The notes under the pieces are model-generated. The model was not told where the DNA came from, did not search any database, and was given only the letters and a program-made list of their open reading frames with translations. The translations under genes were made by a program, and so were the position numbers. DNA of 48,772 nt from the NCBI GenBank assembly GCA_022600575.1, contig JAHZKF010000029.1:1-48772 (forward strand), read 5' to 3'. This stretch comes from Gammaproteobacteria bacterium. Lineage in GTDB: Bacteria > Pseudomonadota > Gammaproteobacteria > Legionellales > Legionellaceae. Below are positions 8,955-16,942 of the stretch, in pieces (the first letter of the stretch is position 1; each line of letters opens with the position of its first letter).

Positions 8955-10016
8955 ATGAGTGCGACAGGTGATATTTTATTTTCAGTCGAAAATAATCTTG
9001 GCATGATTGTTTTAAATAGGCCTAATGCCTTGAACGCATTAAACTTTTCTATGTTTAAAGCGTTACTGAGTCAGCTTTCAGAGTGGAAAGAAGATACGAG
9101 TGTTCATGCTGTGGTTATTCAAGCAGTCCCTGGGCGTGCCTTTTGTGCGGGAGGAGATGTACGTTGGGTTTATGATGTGGGTCAAACATCCCCCTTGGTT
9201 CCTGTTGAATTATTTTGGCATGAGTATCGTTTAAATTATTTAACTTCTGATTTTGGTAAGCCTTATATTGCTTTAATGGATGGTTTGACGATTGGAGGTG
9301 GCGTCGGGATTACGCTGCATGGTTCACATACAGTCGCAAGTGAGCAGTTTGCATTCACGATGCCAGAAGTGGGGATTGGCTTTTTTCCTGATATTGGTTC
9401 AAGCCATTTGCTTACAGCTTGCCCAGGTGGGTTTGGGGTTTATCTTGGCTTAACAGGTCGACGTGTTAATGCAGCTGATTCAAAAGCGTTAGGGCTGGTT
9501 AAGTATACTGTTCCGAGTGATGCTTTTTTATTGATACTGGATGATTTGAGAAAGATGGATTTATCCACAGATGCTAATTTAAAGGTGTCTGGTTGTTTAA
9601 ATAAATTTCAAAAAACAATGTCGTCAGGAAGTGCAGCTGACGAGGCTGACGCAGTTTGTAGAAGCTTTGAGAATAAACGTGCACTACATGAAGTTTTTGA
9701 GTCATTAGCTGAAGATGGTAGTCAGTGGGCTTTTGAAACACGCGATGTATTGCTTAAACAGTCTCCTTTGAGTCTTCATATAACACTCGAACAAATGAGG
9801 CGTGCTGAGGGGCTGAATTTAGCTGATTGCTTAGAGATGGATTATAATTTGACCTATCACTTTATGCAGGGACATGATTTTTATGAGGGGGTACGGGCTC
9901 TTTTGGTGGATAAAGATAAGACCCCCCAATGGTCTCCTGCATCTTGGCAAGCTGTTTCAGAAGAGGAGGTATCACGCTATTTTGAAACATCAACAGAAAT
10001 TTCTCCTTTGTGGTAA
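8955..10016 (+). CDS. 3-hydroxyisobutyryl-CoA hydrolase (crotonase superfamily)
   Basis: This 353-residue crotonase relative is about 100 residues longer than a hydratase, as expected for the HIBYL-CoA hydrolase subfamily, which frees 3-hydroxyisobutyrate in valine catabolism. Motifs are GRAFCAGGDVRWVYD, LMDGLTIGGGVGITLHGSH and MPEVGIGFFPDIGSSHLL, followed by GGFGVYLGLTGRRVNAADSKALGLV. The C-terminal extension contains the subfamily-type helical region SPLSLHITLEQMRR. It is the last gene of the three-gene operon. The next pathway enzyme, 3-hydroxyisobutyrate dehydrogenase, is not encoded in this window. Confidence 0.88.
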   Translation: MSATGDILFSVENNLGMIVLNRPNALNALNFSMFKALLSQLSEWKEDTSVHAVVIQAVPGRAFCAGGDVRWVYDVGQTSPLVPVELFWHEYRLNYLTSDFGKPYIALMDGLTIGGGVGITLHGSHTVASEQFAFTMPEVGIGFFPDIGSSHLLTACPGGFGVYLGLTGRRVNAADSKALGLVKYTVPSDAFLLILDDLRKMDLSTDANLKVSGCLNKFQKTMSSGSAADEADAVCRSFENKRALHEVFESLAEDGSQWAFETRDVLLKQSPLSLHITLEQMRRAEGLNLADCLEMDYNLTYHFMQGHDFYEGVRALLVDKDKTPQWSPASWQAVSEEEVSRYFETSTEISPLW

Positions 10017-10051
10017 TATAACCAATATTTTAGGTTGTGTAAGAGGTTAAT

Positions 10052-10618
10052 ATGACAATTAAATCCGATCAGTGGATTGAAAAAATGGCACTTGAACACG
10101 GTATGATTGAACCCTTTCAACAGGGGCAGGTTCGTGAAAATGAGCAAGGTCGTATTGTCTCATATGGTGTCTCTAGTTATGGATATGATGTTCGGTGTGC
10201 GAATGAATTTAAAATATTCACGAATATTAATTCGGCAGTGGTTGATCCCAAATCGTTTGATGAAAGTAGCTTTGTTGATGTAACGTCAGATGTTTGTATT
10301 ATTCCGCCTAATTCGTTTGCATTAGCAAGAACCGTTGAGTATTTTCGTATTCCACGAGAAGTGTTAACGATTTGTCTTGGTAAGTCGACGTATGCGCGTT
10401 GTGGGATTATTGTTAATGTGACACCACTTGAGCCTGAATGGGAAGGACATGTTACGTTGGAGTTTTCAAATACGACGCCGCTTCCTGCAAAAATTTATGC
10501 AAATGAAGGTGTAGCACAAATGATATTCTTAGAGGCAGATGAGGTGTGTGGGGTTTCTTATCGGGACAGAGCGGGTAAATACCAGAAGCAGAAAGGCGTT
10601 ACATTGCCACGGACATGA
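10052..10618 (+). CDS. dcd: dCTP deaminase
   Basis: This enzyme deaminates dCTP to dUTP, feeding dTTP synthesis. The 188-residue protein has the diagnostic motifs [25 protein letters not shown] (triphosphate binding) and [26 protein letters not shown], which contains the catalytic Glu, and ends with the usual [12 protein letters not shown] tail that closes over the nucleotide. The ATG follows AAGAGGTTAAT. It is a single gene between the valine operon and convergent ihfB. Its stop codon abuts that of ihfB with no base between. Confidence 0.95.
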   Translation: MTIKSDQWIEKMALEHGMIEPFQQGQVRENEQGRIVSYGVSSYGYDVRCANEFKIFTNINSAVVDPKSFDESSFVDVTSDVCIIPPNSFALARTVEYFRIPREVLTICLGKSTYARCGIIVNVTPLEPEWEGHVTLEFSNTTPLPAKIYANEGVAQMIFLEADEVCGVSYRDRAGKYQKQKGVTLPRT

Positions 10619-10930
10619 TTATTCGTCGGATTTAATGGGGTACGTGTTACAAGAGGCTATGACACGTGCACGTAATTCCTTACCCGGTTTAAAGTGTGGT
10701 GTGTGTTTTCCTTCGGTGATTACTTTTTCACCTGTTTTGGGATTGTGGGCATTACGTGGTGGTCGATAGCGTATTGAAAAACTGCCAAATCCTCTAATTT
10801 CGATGCGTTCGCCATTTATGAGCGTATTACTCATTTCGTTAATAATTAAATTAACGCTTTCCAGGATGCGCTTTTCTGGTAAGTGCGTCATGTTTGCAGC
10901 AAGGTTTGCGATGAGCTTGGATTTAATCAT
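10619..10930 (-). CDS. ihfB: Integration host factor subunit beta
   Basis: This is a DNA-bending nucleoid protein subunit that pairs with IhfA. The 103-residue product starts [20 protein letters not shown] and has the flap and DNA-intercalating region [28 protein letters not shown], in which the Pro of NPKTGE inserts between base pairs. [12 protein letters not shown] with an acidic first half is more IHF-beta than HU. I chose ATG 10930, preceded by GGGGTAAGT, over a codon five positions upstream. It ends directly against dcd. In many relatives ihfB follows rpsA; here it stands alone. Confidence 0.93.
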   Translation of the reverse strand: MIKSKLIANLAANMTHLPEKRILESVNLIINEMSNTLINGERIEIRGFGSFSIRYRPPRNAHNPKTGEKVITEGKHTPHFKPGKELRARVIASCNTYPIKSDE

Positions 10931-11103
10931 ACTTACCCCGACCATTTGATTTGGGTTTTTTTTATCTTACGTGATAAGTATAGACTTGAAAAGAAATTAT
11001 TCAATTTAGTGCAAGATGCTTTTGATATTGCTCGTATTATGTTAAAAAAATGTTTGTCTCTAGCGTGAGATATAAATCTTAGACCTTAAAAAGGAAGAAA
11101 GAA

Positions 11104-11787
11104 ATGCAAATAAAAAAAATACTAATAGCATTTTTGATTTATTTACCTGGAATGATTTATGCATCGCATGCTGAGGGGTTACGTGGTGCGCGTTATTGTG
11201 AAATTATTGCATCTGATGGATGGCTTAATTTTGCGGTTTATACAACGCAAGGACTCAATGATTGTCCCGAACGTTTTTGGAAAAATATTACAAAAGAAGA
11301 TATAAAAAAAGCAACAGGTGCTTCAAAGGTTATTTTAAATGGTCCTCGATACTGGACAATGGATGAGATAAACGTTACTCCTTTGATTCAAATAGAAAAG
11401 AAAAAATTTAAAAAACTTTATACGCAAAAAGTAGCATATGTGCAGTTAGGATTGTTTGATGTGTTCAGCGGGCCACGTTTGTATCATAAACATGAAGTTG
11501 ATCGTGATACTGTATTTACTTATCAAGCAGGAAAGCCTGTGTATGAATTAATCGATTCAAAAGGTCGTGCGTATGTGATGCAATCTTATAGTGTTGATAA
11601 GGTAAAGCAAACGGAGCGTAGTTTATCGAAACTGGGTAGTAAACTTAAATTACCCAAAGGTTGGCAGTTTAAAACAGGGACTTTAGATAAAACGACTCAC
11701 CTAAAAACAGTTGATAAAAAAGCATTCGTTATTCAGGACGACTTTAAGAATAGCTATCAATTGGCATCACATGATTTTTTACAATAA
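11104..11787 (+). CDS. Exported protein of unknown function
   Basis: This 227-residue protein has a clear N-terminal signal peptide (MQIKKILIAFLIYLPGMIYA, cleavage likely after the final Ala) and no further transmembrane segments, so it is probably periplasmic or secreted. The mature part has two early cysteines (in YCEII and NDCPERFW), a motif LNGPRYWTMDEI, and a Lys-rich C-terminal half. I do not recognise the family with confidence. The ATG follows AAGGAAGAAAGAA. It lies 22 bases upstream of pyrC on the same strand, but nothing links it functionally to pyrimidine synthesis. Confidence 0.75.
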   Translation: MQIKKILIAFLIYLPGMIYASHAEGLRGARYCEIIASDGWLNFAVYTTQGLNDCPERFWKNITKEDIKKATGASKVILNGPRYWTMDEINVTPLIQIEKKKFKKLYTQKVAYVQLGLFDVFSGPRLYHKHEVDRDTVFTYQAGKPVYELIDSKGRAYVMQSYSVDKVKQTERSLSKLGSKLKLPKGWQFKTGTLDKTTHLKTVDKKAFVIQDDFKNSYQLASHDFLQ

Positions 11788-11809
11788 ATAACTATTTTTA
11801 GAGGTTTTA

Positions 11810-12835
11810 ATGCGAAGTTTTTGTATTACGCGTCCAGATGATTGGCATGTTCACTTTCGAGATGGAGAGATGCTCAAGCATACGGTTTTGGCAACAGCAC
11901 GTTATTTTGGGCGTGCATTAGCCATGCCAAACTTAGTGCCGCCATTGACCTCAGTGGATGCTCTATTGGCGTATCAAGCACGTATTATGGATGTGGCGGA
12001 TATTTATCCTCATTTTAAGCTTTATTCGACCTTTTATTTGAATGAATCTGTTTTGCCGGAGGCGCTTATTGCTGCAAAAGCACATGCATTTATTTTAGGT
12101 GGAAAGTTTTATCCTGCAGGGGTTACAACTAATTCAGAGCAAGGTGCACGTTCAATGCGTGCACTTTATCCTGTATTTGAAGCGATGCAGGCAAGTAATT
12201 TAGTGTTACAAATTCATGGAGAAGTATTAAAAGGGGATATATTTGATCGTGAAGCATTATTTATAGAGGAATATTTAAAAGATTTAATACGTGATTTTCC
12301 AAAGCTTCGAATTGTGTTGGAACATATTTCAACAAAAGCAGCGGTTGATTTTGTAACAGAAGCACCCCCAACGCTTGTAGCGACGATAACACCTCATCAT
12401 TTGTTATATAATCGGAATCAATTGCTAGCAGGCGGTATTCGTCCACATTATTATTGCTTGCCTATTTTAAAGCATGAGCGCGATCAACGGGCGTTACAGG
12501 TTGCCGCGAGTAGCGGCAACCCAAAATTTTTTGCAGGGACAGATAGTGCGCCACATGGAAAAAACCAGAAAGAGTGTGCATCAGGGTGTGCCGGCATTTA
12601 CTCAGCACCTTTTGCTCTCTCGATGTATGCAGAAGTATTCGAAGCGATGGATGCACAAACTAAATTAAACGCGTTTTTAGGGCGGTTTGGGGCTGAGTTT
12701 TATCAGCTTTCGGTGTCAGATGAACAGATAGAGTTGGTCCGTGAAGCAGTACAGGTTCCGGAGAAAATGGCGCTTGGAAAAACAACGGTTTTACCTGTAC
12801 ATGCCGGTGGGCAGTTTGCTTGGAGTGTTCGATGA
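11810..12835 (+). CDS. pyrC: Dihydroorotase
   Basis: This zinc enzyme cyclises carbamoyl-aspartate to dihydroorotate in pyrimidine synthesis. The 341-residue protein is of the E. coli PyrC type. It has DDWHVHFRDG with metal ligands His13 and His15, GGKFYPAGVTTNS with the carbamylated lysine at Lys99, QIHGE and LEHIS histidine ligands, and FAGTDSAPH with the catalytic Asp. Its TGA overlaps the ATG of rnt (ATGA), implying translational coupling. A perfect hairpin followed by a T-run lies inside the coding region at 12499-12532 and is listed separately. Confidence 0.95.
   Translation: MRSFCITRPDDWHVHFRDGEMLKHTVLATARYFGRALAMPNLVPPLTSVDALLAYQARIMDVADIYPHFKLYSTFYLNESVLPEALIAAKAHAFILGGKFYPAGVTTNSEQGARSMRALYPVFEAMQASNLVLQIHGEVLKGDIFDREALFIEEYLKDLIRDFPKLRIVLEHISTKAAVDFVTEAPPTLVATITPHHLLYNRNQLLAGGIRPHYYCLPILKHERDQRALQVAASSGNPKFFAGTDSAPHGKNQKECASGCAGIYSAPFALSMYAEVFEAMDAQTKLNAFLGRFGAEFYQLSVSDEQIELVREAVQVPEKMALGKTTVLPVHAGGQFAWSVR
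12499..12532 (+). other. Intragenic perfect hairpin followed by T-run in pyrC
   Basis: GGTTGCCGC (12499-12507) and GCGGCAACC (12513-12521) form a nine-base-pair GC-rich stem with a five-base loop GAGTA. After CAAAA come six T residues (12527-12532). The geometry resembles an imperfect intrinsic terminator within the pyrC reading frame, with the T-run displaced five bases from the stem. It may equally be a chance product of the codons used for the Val-Ala-Ala-Ser-Ser-Gly-Asn stretch. Confidence 0.5.
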
Positions 12836-13425
12836 ATAAACGATTTCGTGGGTTTTTGCCTGTTGTGGTAGATGTTGAGACAGCAGGACTTGATGCAAAG
12901 CAACATGCATTACTTGAAATGTGTGTGGTACTTTTAGAGTTTAATCCAGCAGGTAAGCTTGTGTGTGGTGCATCGCAATTTGAGCATATCAAACCTTTTG
13001 AAGGTGCATTGCTTGATGAAAAGTCGTTAGAATTTAATGGGATTGATCCCTTTCAGCCTTTGCGGCTCGCTTTGGGTGAGCGCGAAGCATTAACACGTTT
13101 GTTTGATCCAATTTGGAAAGCGCTTCGTGAAAGCAAGTGTCAGCGAGCAGTACTTGTTGGGCATAATGCTTGGTTTGATTTGTCGTTTGTGAACGAGGCT
13201 GCGGCAAGAGCAGGTATTAAATCACCTTTTCATCGGTTTACAAGTTTTGATACAGCAACACTTGCAGGCGTACATTATGGACAAACAGTGCTTGCGAAGG
13301 CGATGTCTGCAGCAGGTATTGCGTTTGATGCGAATGAGGCCCATTCAGCTATTTATGATGCAGAAAAAACGGCTGCCTTGTTTTGTAAAATTATCAATAC
13401 GTGGCAGCCGTCTCAGTCAGACTAG
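12832..13425 (+). CDS. rnt: Ribonuclease T
   Basis: This is a DEDDh-family 3'-5' exoribonuclease that trims the CCA end of tRNA and matures 5S/23S rRNA. The 197-residue protein has Exo I VVDVETAGLDAK (DxE), Exo II VGHNAWFDLSFVN and Exo III HSAIYDAEKTAALF with the catalytic His and Asp. AFDANEAHSAIYDAEKTA matches the RNase T-type third motif. ATG 12832 overlaps the pyrC stop as ATGA and is preferred over a TTG 12 bases upstream. It is convergent with the peroxiredoxin gene seven bases away. Confidence 0.93.
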   Translation: MNKRFRGFLPVVVDVETAGLDAKQHALLEMCVVLLEFNPAGKLVCGASQFEHIKPFEGALLDEKSLEFNGIDPFQPLRLALGEREALTRLFDPIWKALRESKCQRAVLVGHNAWFDLSFVNEAAARAGIKSPFHRFTSFDTATLAGVHYGQTVLAKAMSAAGIAFDANEAHSAIYDAEKTAALFCKIINTWQPSQSD

Positions 13426-13432
13426 TCTAAGA

Positions 13433-14038
13433 TTAGAGTCCTTCGCTGTGTTCAGCTAGGTAGTTTGCAACACCTTCAGGGGAAGCATTCATACCGCGCT
13501 CACCTTTTTTCCAGCCAGCAGGACAAACTTCGCCATTTTCTTCAAAAAACTGTACGGCATCAATGATACGAAGTAGTTCATCAACGTTTCGACCAATCGG
13601 TAAATCATTGACGATTTGTGAGCGAACAATGCCGTTGTTATCAATCACAAAAGCACCACGCAAAGCAACACCTGCAGCAGGATGCTCAACGCCATAAGCT
13701 TTACAAATGGCATGGTTGATATCTGCAGCCATAGTGTATCGAACCGGGCCAATGCCGCCTTTGTCGATGGGGGTGTTACGATAAGCATTGTGTGTGAAGT
13801 GTGAATCGATAGAAACCGTAATAACTTCAACGCCACGGTCTGAAAATTCTTTGATACGATGATCAAGTGCAATCAGTTCAGACGGACAAACAAATGTAAA
13901 ATCAAGCGGGTAGAAGAAAACCACGCCATACTTACCGTTTAAATGTTCGTGCAAGTTAAACTCATCTACAATTTCACCTGAAGCAAGTACGGCAGGTACT
14001 TTAAAATCAGGGGCTTTTTGAGTGACTAAAACGCTCAT
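13433..14038 (-). CDS. ahpC: Typical 2-Cys peroxiredoxin (AhpC/TSA family)
   Basis: This thiol peroxidase reduces hydrogen peroxide and organic peroxides. The 201-residue protein has the peroxidatic Cys in FYPLDFTFVCPSEL (about residue 48) and the resolving Cys in NGEVCPAGW near residue 169, followed by a C-terminal arm (KKGERGMNASPEGVANYLAEH), as in Prx1/AhpC-type dimers. ATG 14038 has an ideal GGAGAAGAAC leader and is preferred to a TTG four codons upstream. It lies 24 bases downstream of the monothiol glutaredoxin gene on the same strand, so the two probably form an oxidative-stress operon. No ahpF or ahpD partner is adjacent. Confidence 0.92.
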   Translation of the reverse strand: MSVLVTQKAPDFKVPAVLASGEIVDEFNLHEHLNGKYGVVFFYPLDFTFVCPSELIALDHRIKEFSDRGVEVITVSIDSHFTHNAYRNTPIDKGGIGPVRYTMAADINHAICKAYGVEHPAAGVALRGAFVIDNNGIVRSQIVNDLPIGRNVDELLRIIDAVQFFEENGEVCPAGWKKGERGMNASPEGVANYLAEHSEGL

Positions 14039-14062
14039 GTTCTTCTCCAATGGTTTTTTAGA

Positions 14063-14380
14063 TTAGGTGTTTTTGGCTTCTTTGAGTAGAGATGCCAGTT
14101 CGTTTTGTTCATACATATCAATGATAATGTCAGATCCACCAATGAGTTCACCGTTGATATATAGTTGTGGAAAGGTCGGCCAGTTAGCATATTGGGGCAA
14201 GGTTTGTCTGATATCAGGATTTGCTAGCACATCAACTGTTGCAAACTGAACCTCACAGGCTTCAAGGCATTGAACTGCCCGTGATGAAAAGCCACATTGT
14301 GGAAATTGAGGTGTGCCTTTCATATATAGAATAATTGCGTTATCTGCGATTTGTTGTTTAATTTTATCTAATGTGTCCAC
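14063..14380 (-). CDS. grxD: Monothiol glutaredoxin (Grx4 type)
   Basis: This CGFS-type glutaredoxin transfers iron-sulfur clusters and binds glutathione. The 105-residue length matches bacterial GrxD. The active site is KGTPQFPQCGFSSRAVQ, with the conserved single Cys followed by Gly-Phe-Ser. WPTFPQLYINGELIGGSDIIIDMY provides the cis-Pro loop and glutathione-binding GGSDI. It is the first gene of the pair with ahpC. A 12-base palindrome CTTAAATTTAAG lies 17 bases upstream of its start (14397-14408), but nothing further supports it as an operator. Confidence 0.95.
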   Translation of the reverse strand: MDTLDKIKQQIADNAIILYMKGTPQFPQCGFSSRAVQCLEACEVQFATVDVLANPDIRQTLPQYANWPTFPQLYINGELIGGSDIIIDMYEQNELASLLKEAKNT

Positions 14381-14509
14381 TGAGCACCTGTATTCGCTTA
14401 AATTTAAGAGTGCCTAATTATCGATTAAATTGCGTGCTTCTGCAACCACTCTTGATGTGCCTGACTTTTACAGGTAAGTTTAATGTTTATTTGGCATAAG
14501 GATGTGTTC

Positions 14510-15955
14510 ATGAAATGTAAATATTATTTAAGTGTATTTTTGTTTTTACTGATGAGCAATGCTTATACTGGTAGACCGCCGTTAACGTTTGCAGCTGTTG
14601 CTGGTTTTTCACCAACCCGACAATTGGCACCTGAAGGCCGGGCGTTTGTTAAGTATGTTATGACAAATGAAACAAATAATCCACTTTCATTTACACTCGA
14701 TGACGTGAGAGGGATTCAGCAATATACAGCTAACTCTTCCTATTATAAGCGAGGACAAATAATCCCTCCTCATGAATCAAGGATTTTGGCTTTAGCTGTT
14801 ATCCCAGTTCTATTATACGGAAAGGCTCATACCGGTGGTCCTAATGTATTTATTAATGGTAGTCGTTTGATAGCTTACGGACCATCCGAGAGAGATATTT
14901 TGAGCGTGACAACTGCTAGTAGCACATCAAGTACAACGCTTTCTACAAGTGCCAGTACACTTGCCTTATCGGTTTTTAAAGATGGCAGTGATTATTTAAC
15001 AGGAAAGGCAAGAACGATTAAGATTACAAATGCAGGAGCCAATACGGCGAAATCCGTTGAATGGTTACTCAGTGCGCCATTACCAAGTGGAGCGAGTATT
15101 AGCCCTGATAGTTGTGGTGATATGGCAGGTGGAGACACATGTGTATTGACTGTCACACCCGGTACGGTCGCAACGACCGAAGCAATTGAGCTTAGTATCC
15201 AGGGTGAGAATACCGCGGCAGTTACAAGCAATTTAAATATTTTGAATTATATGAGTCAATATCAGTCAGGTTATGTGTTTGCAATTGATGATACAACAGC
15301 TGCAGATAAGAGCGTTGAAGGAAAAGTTGCAGCGCTGACTAATCAAGCTGCCGCTCGGCCCCTTGGTGTTGTATGGCTTTCTAATGGTAAGACGGATTGT
15401 TTAGGTCCTAACCGTCGTTGTGCTGATGATACACTTATTCCTGGGATTAATCAGAGCTCACGTGTTGCCAAAGGTGATGCATGTGATGGAAATATTGATG
15501 GTAACTGTAATACAGATGTTATTGTTAATTACTCAGATGGGAATGGTATTCCTCGGTCTTATTATGCGGCAGGTCTTTGTCGACCAGAAGGAGGATTTGA
15601 TGGTTTTGACGACTGGTATTTAGGTTCCATTTGTGAGAATGGATATTATACGGTAAATCCGCAGGCACCCACACCAGACAATAAATGTGGTTCAGCAGAC
15701 AAGCCTACCTTACAAAACATGCTACAAAATTTAGATGCGTTCACTACTGATGCTGAAGGTAATACAGAGACCTTAATTGGTGTTTATTGGAGTTCAACAG
15801 CATACCAAAGTGAACCGCCTGATAATCGATATGACAAAACGGTGGCTTGGACTGAATATTTTCCACGTGATAGCAGTGACTATAGTTTGCAGACACATGA
15901 TGGAAGAGATAATCCAACCGGGGTTCGTTGTATTCGGAAGATAACGCAACCTTAA
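14510..15955 (+). CDS. Exported multidomain protein with DUF1566/Lcl_C-like C-terminus
   Basis: The 481-residue protein starts with a signal peptide (MKCKYYLSVFLFLLMSNAYT). Residues about 25-130 form a domain that resembles the start of the protein at 16078 (short PPL/GPL start, TNxT motif, PPxxSxIL, then KG/GK and GP). Residues 150-245 look like an Ig-like repeat region with two Cys (SCGDMAGGDTC). Residues 250-480 match the DUF1566/Legionella collagen-like C-terminal type, with GFDDWYLGS, LQNML, GVYWSST, AWT and GVRCIRK. I chose ATG 14510, preceded by AAGGATG, over ATG 14483, which would bury the signal peptide. It is probably surface-exposed or secreted; its role is unknown. Confidence 0.78.
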   Translation: MKCKYYLSVFLFLLMSNAYTGRPPLTFAAVAGFSPTRQLAPEGRAFVKYVMTNETNNPLSFTLDDVRGIQQYTANSSYYKRGQIIPPHESRILALAVIPVLLYGKAHTGGPNVFINGSRLIAYGPSERDILSVTTASSTSSTTLSTSASTLALSVFKDGSDYLTGKARTIKITNAGANTAKSVEWLLSAPLPSGASISPDSCGDMAGGDTCVLTVTPGTVATTEAIELSIQGENTAAVTSNLNILNYMSQYQSGYVFAIDDTTAADKSVEGKVAALTNQAAARPLGVVWLSNGKTDCLGPNRRCADDTLIPGINQSSRVAKGDACDGNIDGNCNTDVIVNYSDGNGIPRSYYAAGLCRPEGGFDGFDDWYLGSICENGYYTVNPQAPTPDNKCGSADKPTLQNMLQNLDAFTTDAEGNTETLIGVYWSSTAYQSEPPDNRYDKTVAWTEYFPRDSSDYSLQTHDGRDNPTGVRCIRKITQP

Positions 15956-15956
15956 G

Positions 15957-16014
15957 TTTTAGGGGGTGTTGACAATTTATCCGCTTGCTACTTGGCCCGA
16001 CTTGTTCGGGCCAT
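15957..16014. repeat. Short palindromic (REP-like) repeat element
   Basis: TGGCCCGA (15993-16000) and TCGGGCCA (16006-16013) form a perfect eight-base stem with a CTTGT loop. Read on the minus strand the core is TGGATGGCCCGAACAAGTCG, which resembles the GGATNCCCG-N-AAGTCGGG type of intergenic palindrome widespread in intracellular bacteria. The preceding GGGGGTGTTGACAATTTATC also looks like dispersed-element sequence. The hairpin may double as a weak terminator for the upstream gene, but only a short T-run (16020-16023) follows. Only one copy is present in the window. Confidence 0.45.
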
Positions 16015-16077
16015 CCAGTGTTTTAAATGTCAGCGAATTTGCTACAGTCTTAGCTTTATGGTACGAGGGATTAGGGA

Positions 16078-16767
16078 GTGAAAAATAATAAGCGTTTGTT
16101 CTGGGCAGTGATTTCTGCCTTGGGTTTTATGTTTAGTACAGTGTTGTTTGCTGAAAATGAAATGGTTTCAGGGGCCGGTCCTCTTTTTGAAATTGCCCTT
16201 TATAATAACGGCGGAATGCCGAAGTTTTCTCTTGCAGCAGATAGGACAATCGGCCTTGTGTATATCGTAACGAATAAGACGCAGTACACACGTACTCTGG
16301 CTTGGCAAAGTCAGGGTCCTGCTGTGACACAGGCCAGTGGTATAGCAGGGTTTTGTGATGCGCCTAATTTTGTTTTACCGCCAGGCGCATCTTGTATACT
16401 GTCTTTAGTTATTGATGGGGCGCTCATGAAAGGTCGTCCTATTTTAAACGGTCCTGAGGTTACTCAAGTGGGCAGTACCATTAAGGTTGCATCACAAACT
16501 TCATACGATGATAGTATGCAGATATACCCAGTCCAAGCACAAGGGTGTGATGGACCTGCATGTCCATCTCGGCAAGCTCCGATCAATTGTAGTCAGGTAG
16601 TAATATTTTCAGGTAATGCTGAAGGGTGTTGGCAACAATGTGAAGACCAATATGAGTATGATCCGGTGATGCATAGTTGCCCACAATACTGTTTAGGCGG
16701 TACTTATAACACGCAAACCCAAGAGTGTACTTGTAGAAGCTCTGGTAACGCTTGCGCAATTACTTAA
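16078..16767 (+). CDS. Exported cysteine-rich protein
   Basis: The 229-residue product has a signal peptide (MKNNKRLFWAVISALGFMFS, cleavage probably after VLFA) and 12 cysteines, all in the mature part (93, 106, then ten between 157 and 226). This implies a disulfide-stabilised extracytoplasmic protein. Residues 30-140 resemble the N-terminal domain of the upstream gene product: both have a GPL/PPL start, a TNKT/TNET motif, PPGASCILSL/PPHESRILAL and a following GP. The C-terminal CxxQC, CPQYC, ECTC pattern is knot-like. The start is GTG, with GAGGGATTAGGGA upstream. A gene-duplication origin with different C-terminal modules is inferred. Confidence 0.75.
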   Translation: MKNNKRLFWAVISALGFMFSTVLFAENEMVSGAGPLFEIALYNNGGMPKFSLAADRTIGLVYIVTNKTQYTRTLAWQSQGPAVTQASGIAGFCDAPNFVLPPGASCILSLVIDGALMKGRPILNGPEVTQVGSTIKVASQTSYDDSMQIYPVQAQGCDGPACPSRQAPINCSQVVIFSGNAEGCWQQCEDQYEYDPVMHSCPQYCLGGTYNTQTQECTCRSSGNACAIT

Positions 16768-16942
16768 TTTAGTAATCCTACTTTATCAACGAAATATGTA
16801 ACCTATACAGCAATGACGACATTAATTTCATTTTCAAAAGCTGGGTAATATCATATTTAACGAAGACGTTTAATTGTAATCTTGGTAGACTATAGGCAGA
16901 TTGAAAATAACTTTAAAAATGGTTTGTACTGAGGAGCAATAA

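Noticed and set aside
10883-11068. A 61-codon open frame across the ihfB start
   Set aside because: It overlaps the start and upstream region of ihfB on the opposite strand and has no protein-like features.
14397-14408. Palindrome CTTAAATTTAAG upstream of grxD
   Set aside because: It is short and AT-rich, with no promoter elements around it to support an operator role.
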